Origin: Oscillospiraceae bacterium
Lineage (GTDB): Bacteria; Bacillota; Clostridia; Oscillospirales; Ruminococcaceae
Length of the DNA stretch: 43,994 bases
Assembly: GCA_029062865.1 (NCBI GenBank)
Contig: JAIDPG010000063.1
Location: 1-43,994, forward strand
Direction of reading: 5' to 3'
Shown one piece after another: positions 30,173 to 38,734 of the stretch (position 1 is its first letter; every line of letters starts with the position of its first letter). The notes below the pieces were generated by a model. The model ran no database searches and had not been told where the DNA came from. It saw nothing but the letters and a program-made list of their open reading frames with translations. Position numbers and translations under genes: made by a program.

Positions 30173-32569
30173 ATGACTTCACCGATTAGCAAGGACGAGC
30201 TGTTGAAGCAGCTGAAAAACATACTCACGTATGATTACCAGACGGATACAAAAAACGCGACCGTTACGCAGATCTACCGCGCGCTTTCGACTATCGTCGT
30301 AAACTATATGAAGGAAAAACGCCATAAGTTTATGCACGACTGCAACTCCAAGGGCAGAAAACAGGTTTACTATCTCTCGATGGAGTTCCTTATGGGGCGC
30401 TCGCTGAAAACCTCGCTGTATAATCTCGGTATGCAGGACGCGGCGGCTAAGGCTCTTGAGGAGATCGGCGTAAGGATCGACCGCGTGTATGAGGAAGAGC
30501 CCGACGCGGGTCTCGGAAACGGCGGTCTCGGACGCTTGGCGGCTTGCTATATGGACGGACTTGCAACCTGCGATTACCCCGCGACGGGCTATTCGATCAG
30601 ATACGAGTACGGCATCTTCAAGCAGAAGGTAGTTGACGGCTGGCAGACGGAACTGCCGGATAACTGGCTGCCCGGCGGCGGCTCGTGGCTCGTGCCCTTG
30701 CCCGATGAGGCTGTAGAGGTTCGGTTCGACGGCTATGTGCAGGAGAGCTGGGACGACGGCAACCACAAGCTCGATTATGTGGGCTATAACAGCGTAAACG
30801 CCGTGCCCTACGACATGTACGTTACGGGCTATGACAGCAAGGGCGTTTCCAAGCTCCGCTTGTGGAGCGCGGAGAGCATGAGCTTCGATATGGCTTCGTT
30901 CAACACGGGAGACTACGCGACAGCGCTCGGCGCTACAAACATCGCGCACTCTATCTCGAAGGTTCTCTACCCGAACGACAACCACGCCGAGGGTAAGGCG
31001 CTTCGCCTGCGCCAGCAGTACTTTATGTGCGCGGCTTCCGTTTCGGATATCGTAATGCGCCATATGAAGGTTTACGGCAACCTTTCGAACTTCCACGAGA
31101 AGGTAGCTATCCACATCAACGACACCCACCCGACCCTCGCCGTGCCGGAGCTTATGAGAATACTCCTCGATGAGTGCGGCTACGGCTGGGATCAGGCTTG
31201 GCATATCGTAACAAGCACGTTCGCGTACACAAACCACACGGTTATGGCGGAGGCGCTTGAAAAGTGGGACGAGGAGCTTGTCCGCAGAATTCTCCCGAGA
31301 ATTTACCAGATAATCTGCGAGATCAACCGCCGCTATTGCGAGGATCTGATGAACAGAACCGGCGACGGCGATCGCGTTTCCAAGATGTCGATAATCCAGG
31401 ACGGCAAGATCCACATGGCTTACCTCTGCTGCGCGGCTTCGCACAGCGTAAACGGCGTTTCGAAGCTCCACTCGCAGATAATCAAGGACGACGTGTTCAG
31501 ACTTCAGTATCTCGACACGCCGCATAGATTTAAGAACGTCACAAACGGCATAGCTTACAGACGCTGGCTGCTGCAATCAAACCAAGAGCTTACCGACTTG
31601 CTCACCGAGTGCATCGGCGACGGCTTCAAGAAGGACGCTTCGGAGCTTATCAAGTTCCAGGTGTTCGCGAATGATAAATCCGTGCTTGAAAAGCTCGGCA
31701 AGATCAAGCGCAAGAACAAGGAGCGCTTCGCGGAGTATGTTGAGAGAACGACGGGCACAAAGCTCAACCTCGACAGCATTTTCGACGTTCAGGTAAAGCG
31801 CCTGCATGAGTACAAGCGCCAGCAGCTCAACGCGATGAACATCATCGCGGATTACAACTACCTCAAGCAGAACCCGAACGCGCCGTTCGTTCCGAAGACG
31901 TATATCTTCGCGTCAAAGGCGGCTCCGGGATATTATATAGCGAAGCAGATCATCAAGATGATCTGGTGCATCGGCGAGGAGATCAAGCACGACCCGATCA
32001 TCCGCGAGAAGCTGCAGGTCATCTTCCTTGAGGATTACAGAGTTACGCTCTCCGAAATTCTGATGCCCGCCGCGGAGGTCTCCGAGCAGATCTCGCTTGC
32101 GGGAACGGAAGCGTCGGGCACGGGCAATATGAAGCTTATGCTGAACGGAGCGCTGACTATCGGCACTTATGACGGCGCGAACGTCGAGATACACGAGGCT
32201 GTAGGCACGGACAACATCTTCATCTTCGGTATGAGAACGCCCGAGGTAAACGAGATGCGTATGCGCGGCTACAATCCGCAGAGCTATATCGATCAGTCTC
32301 AGGTCATCGGCGACGTTATCAAGAGAATGTACAACGGCATCAATGGCGCGACGTTTGAGGAGCTTGCGGGCTCTATCCAGAACAAGGACTTCTATATGGC
32401 GCTGGCTGACTTCGACAGCTACAGAGGCACGCAGGACTACATTTCTCAGGTCTACAAAAACGCCGAGGAATGGAACAAGAAGTCGCTGATGAACATCGCG
32501 GGAGCGGGAAGATTCTCCGCGGACAGAGCGGTTCAGGACTACGCGCGCGACATCTGGAACCTTAAGTAA
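30173..32569 (+). CDS. glgP: Glycogen/maltodextrin phosphorylase
   Basis: The 798-residue protein has a full-length alpha-glucan phosphorylase with N-terminal YLSMEFLMGRSL, the glycine-rich GLGNGGLGRLAACYMD, YEYGIF, INDTHPTLAVPELMRIL and C-terminal cofactor site EASGTGNMKLMLNGALTIGTYDGANVEI with the PLP lysine Lys654. It cuts alpha-1,4-glucans with phosphate to release glucose-1-phosphate. The ATG follows AGGGG. It sits upstream of a GH13 gene of the same pathway, though the genes are separated by a strong hairpin. Confidence 0.97.
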   Translation: MTSPISKDELLKQLKNILTYDYQTDTKNATVTQIYRALSTIVVNYMKEKRHKFMHDCNSKGRKQVYYLSMEFLMGRSLKTSLYNLGMQDAAAKALEEIGVRIDRVYEEEPDAGLGNGGLGRLAACYMDGLATCDYPATGYSIRYEYGIFKQKVVDGWQTELPDNWLPGGGSWLVPLPDEAVEVRFDGYVQESWDDGNHKLDYVGYNSVNAVPYDMYVTGYDSKGVSKLRLWSAESMSFDMASFNTGDYATALGATNIAHSISKVLYPNDNHAEGKALRLRQQYFMCAASVSDIVMRHMKVYGNLSNFHEKVAIHINDTHPTLAVPELMRILLDECGYGWDQAWHIVTSTFAYTNHTVMAEALEKWDEELVRRILPRIYQIICEINRRYCEDLMNRTGDGDRVSKMSIIQDGKIHMAYLCCAASHSVNGVSKLHSQIIKDDVFRLQYLDTPHRFKNVTNGIAYRRWLLQSNQELTDLLTECIGDGFKKDASELIKFQVFANDKSVLEKLGKIKRKNKERFAEYVERTTGTKLNLDSIFDVQVKRLHEYKRQQLNAMNIIADYNYLKQNPNAPFVPKTYIFASKAAPGYYIAKQIIKMIWCIGEEIKHDPIIREKLQVIFLEDYRVTLSEILMPAAEVSEQISLAGTEASGTGNMKLMLNGALTIGTYDGANVEIHEAVGTDNIFIFGMRTPEVNEMRMRGYNPQSYIDQSQVIGDVIKRMYNGINGATFEELAGSIQNKDFYMALADFDSYRGTQDYISQVYKNAEEWNKKSLMNIAGAGRFSADRAVQDYARDIWNLK

Positions 32570-32634
32570 ACAATTGACAATGTACAATGTATAATTGAAA
32601 ATTATTGTGCCCGCCGGCGGCGGGCACAATAATT
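32567..32634. repeat. ACAATGTACAAT-type repeat and strong hairpin
   Basis: Starting at the glgP stop codon, TAAACAATTGACAATGTACAATG is followed by a 16-base perfect hairpin AATTATTGTGCCCGCC, GGC, GGCGGGCACAATAATT (32600-32634). The first part resembles the repeat at 25751-25786. The hairpin likely acts as a terminator or stability element between glgP and the GH13 gene. Confidence 0.75.
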
Positions 32635-32649
32635 ATAAAGGAGAATTAT

Positions 32650-34539
32650 ATGAGCAATTTGCCTTTATTCGATTGCTTTGACACGGCTTATAAGCACCCT
32701 TTCGGCGCGCTTCGGCGCGGGCAGCCTTCTATCTTTAATGTGCGTATCCCGAAGTATATGCAGGTTTCGGGCTTGACGCTCGTGATGTTCCGTCCCGGGT
32801 TTAAGGAGCGGTTTATCGAGCTGCAATTGCAGGACGAAAGCGGCGATGACAATATCTATACCTGCGTGTTCTCACCGGGGAACATCGGGCTGCATCACTA
32901 TTACTTCACGTGCATTTATGAAGGCAGACGGCGCTACATAAAGCGCACCGGTGCTTCGCTCGGCGTGTTCGAGGGCGACGAGCTGTTCCAGCTTACCGTC
33001 TTTGACGAGGAATTGTACACCCCCGAAAGCGTCCGCGGCGGCATTATGTATCAGATCTTTCCGGACCGCTTCGCGAAAAGCGGCGTTAAGCACGAGAATA
33101 TCCCCGCGGACAGAATTCTCCGCGACGACTGGAACGGCACGCCGCTCTATCTCCCCGACGAAAAGGGAATTGTCAGAAATAACGACTACTTCGGCGGAGA
33201 TCTGCGCGGAATTATCGAAAAGCTGCCGTATATCAAGGATCTCGGCGTTACGATAATCTACCTCAACCCGATCTTCGAGGCTCACGAAAATCACCGCTAC
33301 AATACGGCGAATTACGAGAAAATAGACCCGATGCTCGGCACGGAGGAGGACTTTGTTGAGCTCTGCCAAAAGGCGAAGGAAATGGGCATTGACATTATCC
33401 TCGACGGCGTTTTCTCGCACACGGGCGCGGACTCGATCTACTTCAACAAGTTCGGGCGCTACGGAGATAACACCGGCGCATACCGCGACCCGAACTCGCC
33501 TTATCATTCGTGGTATTCGTTCATCGCCTATCCCGAGCGCTACGACAGCTGGTGGGGAATTACAACGCTGCCGAACGTCAACGAGAACAACGAGGCGTAT
33601 ACTAACTACATCTGCGGCGACGGCGGAATTCTTCAGAAGTGGATAAAGCTAGGCGCAAAGGGCTGGCGCTTGGACGTCGCCGACGAGCTCCCCGACGAGT
33701 TTCTTGACAACCTGAACATCGCCGTAAAGAAAATGGGCGGCGATAAGGTCATCTACGGTGAGGTCTGGGAGGACGCTTCGAATAAGGAAAGCTACGGCGT
33801 GCGGCGGCGTTATCTCATTGGCGGACAGCTCGACAGCGTTATGAACTATCCGTTTAAGGAAGCGATTTTGAATTATGTAAAATACGCGAACGGGCAGCAG
33901 TTTATTGACAGTATCACGACGATTTTGGATCACTATCCCAAGCCCGCCGTTGATATGCTGATGAACTTCCTGTCGACTCACGATACCGAGAGAGCGCTGA
34001 CACGGCTCGGCGGAGAGGAAGTCGGCTGGCACGACAAAAACTGGCAGGCGGAGCGCAGGCTCGACGGCGCGGAGTATCTGCTCGGTATCGCGCTGATGAA
34101 GTGCGCTACGGTTCTGCAATTCTTCCTCCCCGGAATCCCGTGCGTTTATTATGGCGACGAGGCGGGAATGGAGGGCTATCGCGACCCGTTCAACCGCCGC
34201 TGCTATCCGTGGGGCGAGGAAAATCTCGATCTTGTCGAGTTTGTGAAAACGCTCTCCAAGATCCGCAAGGGCACAAGAGCCTTCGAGCAAGGCGCAATGC
34301 GTTTCATTCAATGCGACGACAACGTCTGTGTGTTCGCGAGGTTTGACAGAATAACCCGAGACGCGGCGATTATTTACCTGAACAAGTCGACCAAGGGCAG
34401 GAGCTTCGTTCTCAAAAACGAAAAGACCGCGATGTTCTACGACTTCGAGCCCGCGTTCGACCGCTACGGAAAAGGCATCGCCGACGGCAAGGTTCACGTC
34501 GCGCCGTTTGATTATGCCGTAATCTACTGCAAAGTTTAA
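32650..34539 (+). CDS. GH13-family alpha-glycosidase (amylase/neopullulanase-like)
   Basis: The 629-residue protein has an N-terminal beta-sandwich module (about 1-120) like those of neopullulanases and then a GH13 barrel. Its conserved regions are DGVFSHTG (where the usual N of NH is S), GWRLDVADEL with nucleophile Asp342, YGEVWEDAS with acid/base Glu371, and FLSTHDTER with Asp445. No signal peptide is present, so it acts in the cytoplasm. It probably trims maltodextrins or cleaves alpha-1,6 branches that block glgP. The start ATG at 32650 follows AAAGGAG; the frame opens further upstream within a hairpin. Confidence 0.93.
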   Translation: MSNLPLFDCFDTAYKHPFGALRRGQPSIFNVRIPKYMQVSGLTLVMFRPGFKERFIELQLQDESGDDNIYTCVFSPGNIGLHHYYFTCIYEGRRRYIKRTGASLGVFEGDELFQLTVFDEELYTPESVRGGIMYQIFPDRFAKSGVKHENIPADRILRDDWNGTPLYLPDEKGIVRNNDYFGGDLRGIIEKLPYIKDLGVTIIYLNPIFEAHENHRYNTANYEKIDPMLGTEEDFVELCQKAKEMGIDIILDGVFSHTGADSIYFNKFGRYGDNTGAYRDPNSPYHSWYSFIAYPERYDSWWGITTLPNVNENNEAYTNYICGDGGILQKWIKLGAKGWRLDVADELPDEFLDNLNIAVKKMGGDKVIYGEVWEDASNKESYGVRRRYLIGGQLDSVMNYPFKEAILNYVKYANGQQFIDSITTILDHYPKPAVDMLMNFLSTHDTERALTRLGGEEVGWHDKNWQAERRLDGAEYLLGIALMKCATVLQFFLPGIPCVYYGDEAGMEGYRDPFNRRCYPWGEENLDLVEFVKTLSKIRKGTRAFEQGAMRFIQCDDNVCVFARFDRITRDAAIIYLNKSTKGRSFVLKNEKTAMFYDFEPAFDRYGKGIADGKVHVAPFDYAVIYCKV

Positions 34540-34564
34540 GTTAGTCTACCCCAAGAGCAGTGGA

Positions 34565-34616
34565 GCAGAAAAAGCGCCTGCTAAGGTGGAGCGAACGAAG
34601 TGAGCCGTTTTTCTGC
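34565..34616 (-). repeat. Dispersed hairpin element, copy 5 (short, inverted)
   Basis: Outer arms GCAGAAAAA (34565-34573) and TTTTTCTGC (34608-34616) enclose GAGCGAACGAAGTGAGC. On the minus strand the order matches copy 2, including the CACTTCGTTCGC core and TTAGC. It lies downstream of the GH13 gene. Confidence 0.7.
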
Positions 34617-34669
34617 GAGTTTAAAATAAAAACGAGACTGTTAGTATAATCAAACCGCATTACAAAAAA

Positions 34670-34692
34670 TTCCCCCTCCGAAGGAGGGGGAA
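34670..34692. terminator. Bidirectional hairpin terminator
   Basis: TTCCCCCTCC, GAA, GGAGGGGGAA, a perfect 10-base stem between the convergent GH13 and rpsR genes, flanked by A and T runs. Confidence 0.85.
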
Positions 34693-34704
34693 ATCTTATA
34701 AGCC

Positions 34705-34962
34705 TTAGTCGCTAACGTACGGGATAAGCGCCATCTGACGCGCTCTCTTGATAGAAGTCGTGAGCTCTCTCTGGTGATACGCGCAGCAGCCCGTTACTCT
34801 TCTCGGGAGAATTTTCGAGCGCTCCGTCATAAACTTCTTGAGCTTCGCGATGTCCTTGTAGTCAATAAACTCGGTTCTGTCCGTGCAGAACTGGCAGACC
34901 TTTTTGCGCGAACGCTTCATCTGGTGCGCAGGTCTTTCGGCTCTTTCAACTCTTTCAGCCAT
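34705..34962 (-). CDS. rpsR: 30S ribosomal protein S18 (zinc-binding form)
   Basis: The 85-residue protein is bS18 with [27 protein letters not shown] and [32 protein letters not shown]. It keeps the CxxC...C...H zinc-binding cysteines, the C+ form. The protein pairs with S6 on the 30S platform. It is the last gene of rpsF-ssb-rpsR, with a 162-base palindromic element between ssb and rpsR. Confidence 0.97.
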   Translation of the reverse strand: MAERVERAERPAHQMKRSRKKVCQFCTDRTEFIDYKDIAKLKKFMTERSKILPRRVTGCCAYHQRELTTSIKRARQMALIPYVSD

Positions 34963-35012
34963 TTTTCATTCCTCCTTATTTGGAATTTGGTTCAATTGGA
35001 ATTCACGTTCCC

Positions 35013-35174
35013 GAGCCTGTTCAGTACCTCTCAGCACGCATCTTTCTTGCATCTTTTGCGTATTTCTTCGTTATTTTTTCTTGACGTACATATAAAGTAC
35101 GCCCGCGAAAAAACGCCTCGAAATCCGCAAAATATGCTACGAAATCTGCGCACTTCGAGATACTGAACAGGCTC
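35013..35174. repeat. 162-base imperfect palindrome (MITE-like), between ssb and rpsR
   Basis: Perfect 14-base terminal arms GAGCCTGTTCAGTA (35013-35026) and TACTGAACAGGCTC (35161-35174) bound a sequence whose two halves are imperfect reverse complements throughout (for example TTTTGCGTATTT against the complement of AAATCCGCAAAA). It is centred on GTACATATAAAGTAC (35086-35100). It lies directly against the ssb stop codon. This could be a non-autonomous mobile element or a large RNA hairpin. Confidence 0.75.
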
Positions 35175-35672
35175 TTAGAACGGATAGTCGTCGGTGTCCG
35201 CGGAAGAGAAATCCGCTTTGGGTGCGGGAGCGCTCGGCGCACTCGGAGCTTCGTTTGCGGGCGCGGAATTGGAATATCCTCCGCCATAGCCCGCGGGAGG
35301 CTCGCTAAGAGGCGGCGCGCCGTAATTCGAGTAGCCCGAATTTGAGCCCGCGTTGCCCTTGTCTCCCGTGAAATGCGCGTTGTCAACCTGGATCTCATAC
35401 CAGGTCGCGGGATTGCCGTTTTTGTCGGTGTATTGGCGCGTCTGCATTTCGCCCTCAACTAAAATCAGCCTGCCCTTGGGGAACCACTTGGAGATAAACT
35501 CCGCGGTTCCGCGCCAAGCGACGCAGTTGAAGAAGTCCGACTTGCGTTCCTCTCCCTTTTTCTGATAATTCCTGTCAACGGCGATACGGAAATTGCAAGC
35601 GGAGATGCCGCTCGGAGTAGTTTTAAGCTCCGCATCCGCAACCATTCTGCCCATCATTATTACCTTATTCAT
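35175..35672 (-). CDS. ssb: Single-stranded DNA-binding protein
   Basis: The 165-residue protein has an N-terminal OB fold (about 1-110, NKVIMMGRMVADAELKTTPSG, WRGTAEFISKWFPKGRLILVEGE), a glycine/serine/proline-rich linker and the acidic tip DDYPF that recruits partner proteins. It is the middle gene of the S6-SSB-S18 operon. The start ATG is 50 bases after rpsF. The 3' end is directly followed by the palindromic element. Confidence 0.97.
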   Translation of the reverse strand: MNKVIMMGRMVADAELKTTPSGISACNFRIAVDRNYQKKGEERKSDFFNCVAWRGTAEFISKWFPKGRLILVEGEMQTRQYTDKNGNPATWYEIQVDNAHFTGDKGNAGSNSGYSNYGAPPLSEPPAGYGGGYSNSAPANEAPSAPSAPAPKADFSSADTDDYPF

Positions 35673-35722
35673 AATCAGTCACACTCCTTTGTCGGAAGCC
35701 CATTGTCAGCAGCGCTGACATC

Positions 35723-36016
35723 TTACTTTCTGAGAACAGTACACCAACGCAGCACGCCGTCGGTAATGCTTACAATACGCTCGAACTCCGCGGGGAAATC
35801 GGGCTTGCTCTCGAAATTGTAGAGCACGTAGTAGCCCTCGCCCTCGTAGTTGATCTCATACGCGAGCTTGCGCTTGCCCCACTCGTCAACGTTCTCGAGA
35901 GTTCCGTTCGCCTTGATAAGGTCGCTGAACTTCTCAACCAGCGCCTTGACCTGCTCCTCGTCCTTCTTGAGGGAGAACACGAGCATGGCCTCGTACTTTT
36001 CGCTTAACTTTGCCAT
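35723..36016 (-). CDS. rpsF: 30S ribosomal protein S6
   Basis: The 97-residue protein is bS6 with YEAMLVFSLKKDEEQVKALVEKF, a central VDEWGKRKLAYEINYEGEGYYVLYNFES motif and a C-terminal RIVSITDGVLRWCTVLR. S6 binds S18 on the 30S platform. It is the first gene of the operon, with the ribosome binding site AAAAGGAGGTG. Confidence 0.97.
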   Translation of the reverse strand: MAKLSEKYEAMLVFSLKKDEEQVKALVEKFSDLIKANGTLENVDEWGKRKLAYEINYEGEGYYVLYNFESKPDFPAEFERIVSITDGVLRWCTVLRK

Positions 36017-36131
36017 TTATAGCACCTCCTTTTGGATTTGTAGCCCACCGTTTTTCAAGTGAGCAAAGAGATTGTAATCGTCGGAATAACGATAACCTAA
36101 TCATTATACCATATTATTTTGGATTTGTCAA
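36017..36131 (-). promoter_or_regulatory. rpsF operon promoter and leader, possible S6:S18 autoregulatory RNA
   Basis: On the minus strand TTGACA (36126-36131), 17-base spacer, TATAAT (36103-36108). The leader has a hairpin GCTCAC...GTGGGC and a CCGACGATT segment upstream, consistent in position with the S6:S18 leader motif that represses this operon in Firmicutes and other bacteria. The promoter is clear; the autoregulatory element is suggested by context and not confirmed by structure comparison. Confidence 0.7.
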
Positions 36132-36178
36132 CAGCTTTTTTAAATTTTTGACAATTTACAGGTGAACAAGGCTGTTAA

Positions 36179-36607
36179 TTATACCTCAAATCCGCTTACG
36201 CGAACCACCTCTCCATTCTGAATATATACCTCCATAGCGACGCACTCCAGCATATCCTCGGTGTAATCGCTTGACGACACGAAGTCGAACTCAAACCGTC
36301 CGAAGAAACCGCCCTCGCCGCTCGGAGAATAGTAGTAATATGTCACGGAACAGACGCGCAGCCCCTCAAAGACGAGCTTATCGTCTCTATCGGCGAATTC
36401 CTCGCATTTCAGCCACGGAATAAATTTTTCCGCAATTATATTGTCTATATCCGCCTTGACAAGAGTCGCAAAGTCCTCGTCGATATGCGAAAGGCTCTCC
36501 TCTGTCTCCTCGACCTCCACCGCTACGCAGTTGTATTTGTGGTTCGTTTCGCGGTAGCTCGGCAGAGCGAGTTTCTTCTTTTTTCCGAAATTTCCGAAAA
36601 GTCCCAT
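36179..36607 (-). CDS. Hypothetical protein
   Basis: The 142-residue protein starts at ATG 36607 after GGAGGAGAGTT, MGLFGNFGKKKK. A short basic N-terminus is followed by a mixed alpha/beta domain with VEEFEESL-like acidic helices, YYYYSPSGEGGFFGRFEFDF and C-terminal VYIQNGEVVRVSGFEV. It has no signal peptide or membrane helix. No family is recognised. It has its own promoter. Confidence 0.75.
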   Translation of the reverse strand: MGLFGNFGKKKKLALPSYRETNHKYNCVAVEVEETEESLSHIDEDFATLVKADIDNIIAEKFIPWLKCEEFADRDDKLVFEGLRVCSVTYYYYSPSGEGGFFGRFEFDFVSSSDYTEDMLECVAMEVYIQNGEVVRVSGFEV

Positions 36608-36664
36608 AACTCTCCTCCGAATATCAAAGCTTGGCGAGACGACAGCCCGCTGTTTATTGTTATA

Positions 36665-36694
36665 ATTATAACATCGAGAAACATTTTTTGTCAA
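36665..36694 (-). promoter_or_regulatory. Promoter of the 142-residue hypothetical gene, with palindromic -10 region
   Basis: TTGACA (36689-36694), 18-base spacer, TATAAT (36665-36670) on the minus strand. A perfect palindrome GTTATAATTATAAC (36659-36672) covers the -10 box, and an AT palindrome ATTAAAAA-T-TTTTTAAT lies upstream (36699-36715). The palindromes may be incidental to low-complexity AT sequence. Confidence 0.65.
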
Positions 36695-36756
36695 TACTAT
36701 TAAAAATTTTTTAATCCTTGGGGGATATTTACATTTAGTTCGCGTCTCTATAAGTG

Positions 36757-36829
36757 AGAGGCAAGATTATAAAAAACAAACGCAAGAGCTTTAGTTTCAG
36801 CTATTTTCTAACTCTGACCTCTTGCCTCT
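36757..36829. repeat. Inverted repeat with AGAGGCAAGA arms
   Basis: AGAGGCAAGA (36757-36766) pairs with TCTTGCCTCT (36820-36829) across a 53-base spacer. The arm sequence and context resemble the AGAGGTAAG inverted repeat at 12858-12955. It precedes the ECF sigma gene by about 30 bases, so it may also affect sigma gene expression. Confidence 0.6.
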
Positions 36830-36861
36830 GATTTCTAAATTTCCAAAAGGGCGGTGATAAC

Positions 36862-37422
36862 TTGACGGACAGCGAGATAATAGAGCTTTTTAACGAGCGC
36901 GACGAGCAGGCTATCTCTCTTGTGCAGAACGCTTATGGGAAGTACTGCGAGAAGATCGCACGGAATGTGCTCGGGGACGAGGCGGAGGTCGGGGAGTGCG
37001 TCAACGACGCGCTTCTGAAGGCTTGGGAGTCTATCCCGCCGGAGCGCCCGCAGAGCCTTCGCGCGTATCTTGCCGCGATAACCCGCAACAACGCGATCTC
37101 TCGTTACCGCCGCGGGGTAACGAAAAAGCGCGAAAACGACAGCACGGCGTTGGTTTTGGAGGACTTCGCCGAAATGCTGCCAGCGAGCACGAACGTTGAG
37201 AAAACCGCCGAGCACCGCGCTATTCTCGAGGAGATAAACCGCTTTCTCGGCGGGATCGCAAGCGTAAACCGCGTGGTTTTCGTGCTACGGTATTACTGCT
37301 TCGAGAGCGTCCCCGACATCGCGGCGCGGCTCGGAATGAGCAAGAAATCCGTTTCCGCGGCACTTTACCGCACTAAGAAGCAAATCAGAAAGCACCTTGA
37401 AAAGGAGGGTTATTATCTATGA
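36862..37422 (+). CDS. ECF-type RNA polymerase sigma factor
   Basis: The 186-residue protein has region 2 (about 10-75, QAISLVQNAYGKYCEKIARNVLGDEAEVGECVNDALLKAWE) and region 4 (about 125-180, FVLRYYCFESVPDIAARLGMSKKSVSAALYRTKKQIRK). The start is TTG at 36862, with a GGGCGGTGA ribosome binding site. It overlaps the downstream gene by 4 bases (ATGA), as is usual for an ECF sigma and its regulator. The signal is unknown. Confidence 0.9.
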   Translation: MTDSEIIELFNERDEQAISLVQNAYGKYCEKIARNVLGDEAEVGECVNDALLKAWESIPPERPQSLRAYLAAITRNNAISRYRRGVTKKRENDSTALVLEDFAEMLPASTNVEKTAEHRAILEEINRFLGGIASVNRVVFVLRYYCFESVPDIAARLGMSKKSVSAALYRTKKQIRKHLEKEGYYL

Positions 37423-38729
37423 AAAAAGACGAATTGTTAGATTTGGTGAGCGAGCTTAAGGTCGACGATGCGTTTGTCGACGAGGCTTTGGGAGAGCAGG
37501 ACGGCGCGCCCGTACGCGTTTACGCGGGCAGCTCTAAAAAGTCGCCGATGAGGATAGTCGCGCCTATCGCGGCTTGCCTTGCCGTTGCGGCGGCAGCAGG
37601 ATTTTTGGTTGTGAATGTTAATCGCGGGAAGTTCGGCTTTAGCCCCGCGGCAAGCATTGAAGAGAGCTCCGAGGTCGACGAGCCCAAAACGTTCCTTGAA
37701 AAGTGCAAGGACATTGTTACAGCGGAATGTAAGCTCGACTCGCGGGACAATGTGGTATTTACAACGGAATACTGTGACATCGACTTTGACGGCGAGGACG
37801 AGCTGCTGGTCTATCCAAAGCTCATCAAGGGATTTGGCGTGCGCGTGTTTAAAGGAAGCGATCCCGATAACATACAGGATCTCGGAACGTTCGGAACGGA
37901 AGCGGATTTTGTGCAAGGCTTTTTTTACTATACGAACAAAGTAATGAAAACATTCTACTACTATAACGTCGACAATACTCCCGAAAGCTACGCTGCCTCT
38001 ATTCACGAGGTTTCTTTCGACAAAGACACGAACAAAGTCAAAGATGAAACGTTTCTGAAATACGTCACGACACGTTCCGATGACACTTTACCGGCAGCGC
38101 TGATTTCGGAGAAAGCGTACTGCTATGACGAGGAAATACCCGTTGAAGGGCTGTTTGCAAGGGCGAACAGTACGCCGTTAATTTCAATAGCAAGTGTTTC
38201 CGATTGGGATGGTATGTTGGAATTTGACGGGGCTCTTGCAGAAAAATACAATATGCCCGTATCGGACATCAACAGTCTGGCTCACTCTTATTCGGTGGCA
38301 GATGTAAACAACGACGGCAAAGACGAGGTGTTCATCAGATTTGACGATAGCGAGCAGCTCCGCGGGCTCTATGTTTTCGGTGCAAACGCCGATAATGAAG
38401 TGGAATTTATGGGCGAAGTCCCGCACGAGGGCGAGTTTGGCTACGGCAATCCCGCACTGATAAACGATATGCACGTGCACAAATTTAACGAAGACAACGA
38501 AAGCTATTGCTACTTTGTAACCGTCGACCATAAAGAGGACGGTTGTTGGGAAGGCGCGGTAAACAAAATTATCGTAAACGAGGACGGCACGTTCGACATC
38601 GAGAAGATAGTGGTTAATGGTCAAGAAAAGCTCGATGACGGCTCAACAAAGAGATACTATCGTGTAAACGGCGAGGAAGTTTCCGGTGATGAGTTTGATG
38701 TTATATTTGGCAAATACGCCAGGAAATAA
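37419..38729 (+). CDS. Probable anti-sigma factor with extracellular calcium-binding-like repeats
   Basis: The 436-residue protein has a cytoplasmic N-terminus (about 1-43), one membrane helix (about 44-67) and a large external domain. That domain carries two EF-loop-like FG-GAP motifs, DIDFDGEDELL (120-130) and DVNNDGKDEVF (295-305), each before a beta strand. It is coupled to the ECF sigma gene (ATGA overlap), so an anti-sigma role is likely. The N-terminus has no recognisable zinc-binding anti-sigma motif, which makes this assignment rest on context. The external part may sense ions, protein or envelope stress. Confidence 0.75.
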   Translation: MKKDELLDLVSELKVDDAFVDEALGEQDGAPVRVYAGSSKKSPMRIVAPIAACLAVAAAAGFLVVNVNRGKFGFSPAASIEESSEVDEPKTFLEKCKDIVTAECKLDSRDNVVFTTEYCDIDFDGEDELLVYPKLIKGFGVRVFKGSDPDNIQDLGTFGTEADFVQGFFYYTNKVMKTFYYYNVDNTPESYAASIHEVSFDKDTNKVKDETFLKYVTTRSDDTLPAALISEKAYCYDEEIPVEGLFARANSTPLISIASVSDWDGMLEFDGALAEKYNMPVSDINSLAHSYSVADVNNDGKDEVFIRFDDSEQLRGLYVFGANADNEVEFMGEVPHEGEFGYGNPALINDMHVHKFNEDNESYCYFVTVDHKEDGCWEGAVNKIIVNEDGTFDIEKIVVNGQEKLDDGSTKRYYRVNGEEVSGDEFDVIFGKYARK

Positions 38730-38734
38730 CACAA

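Noticed and set aside
30179-31576. Minus-strand open frame of 465 residues opposite glgP
   Set aside because: Antisense shadow of the phosphorylase gene.
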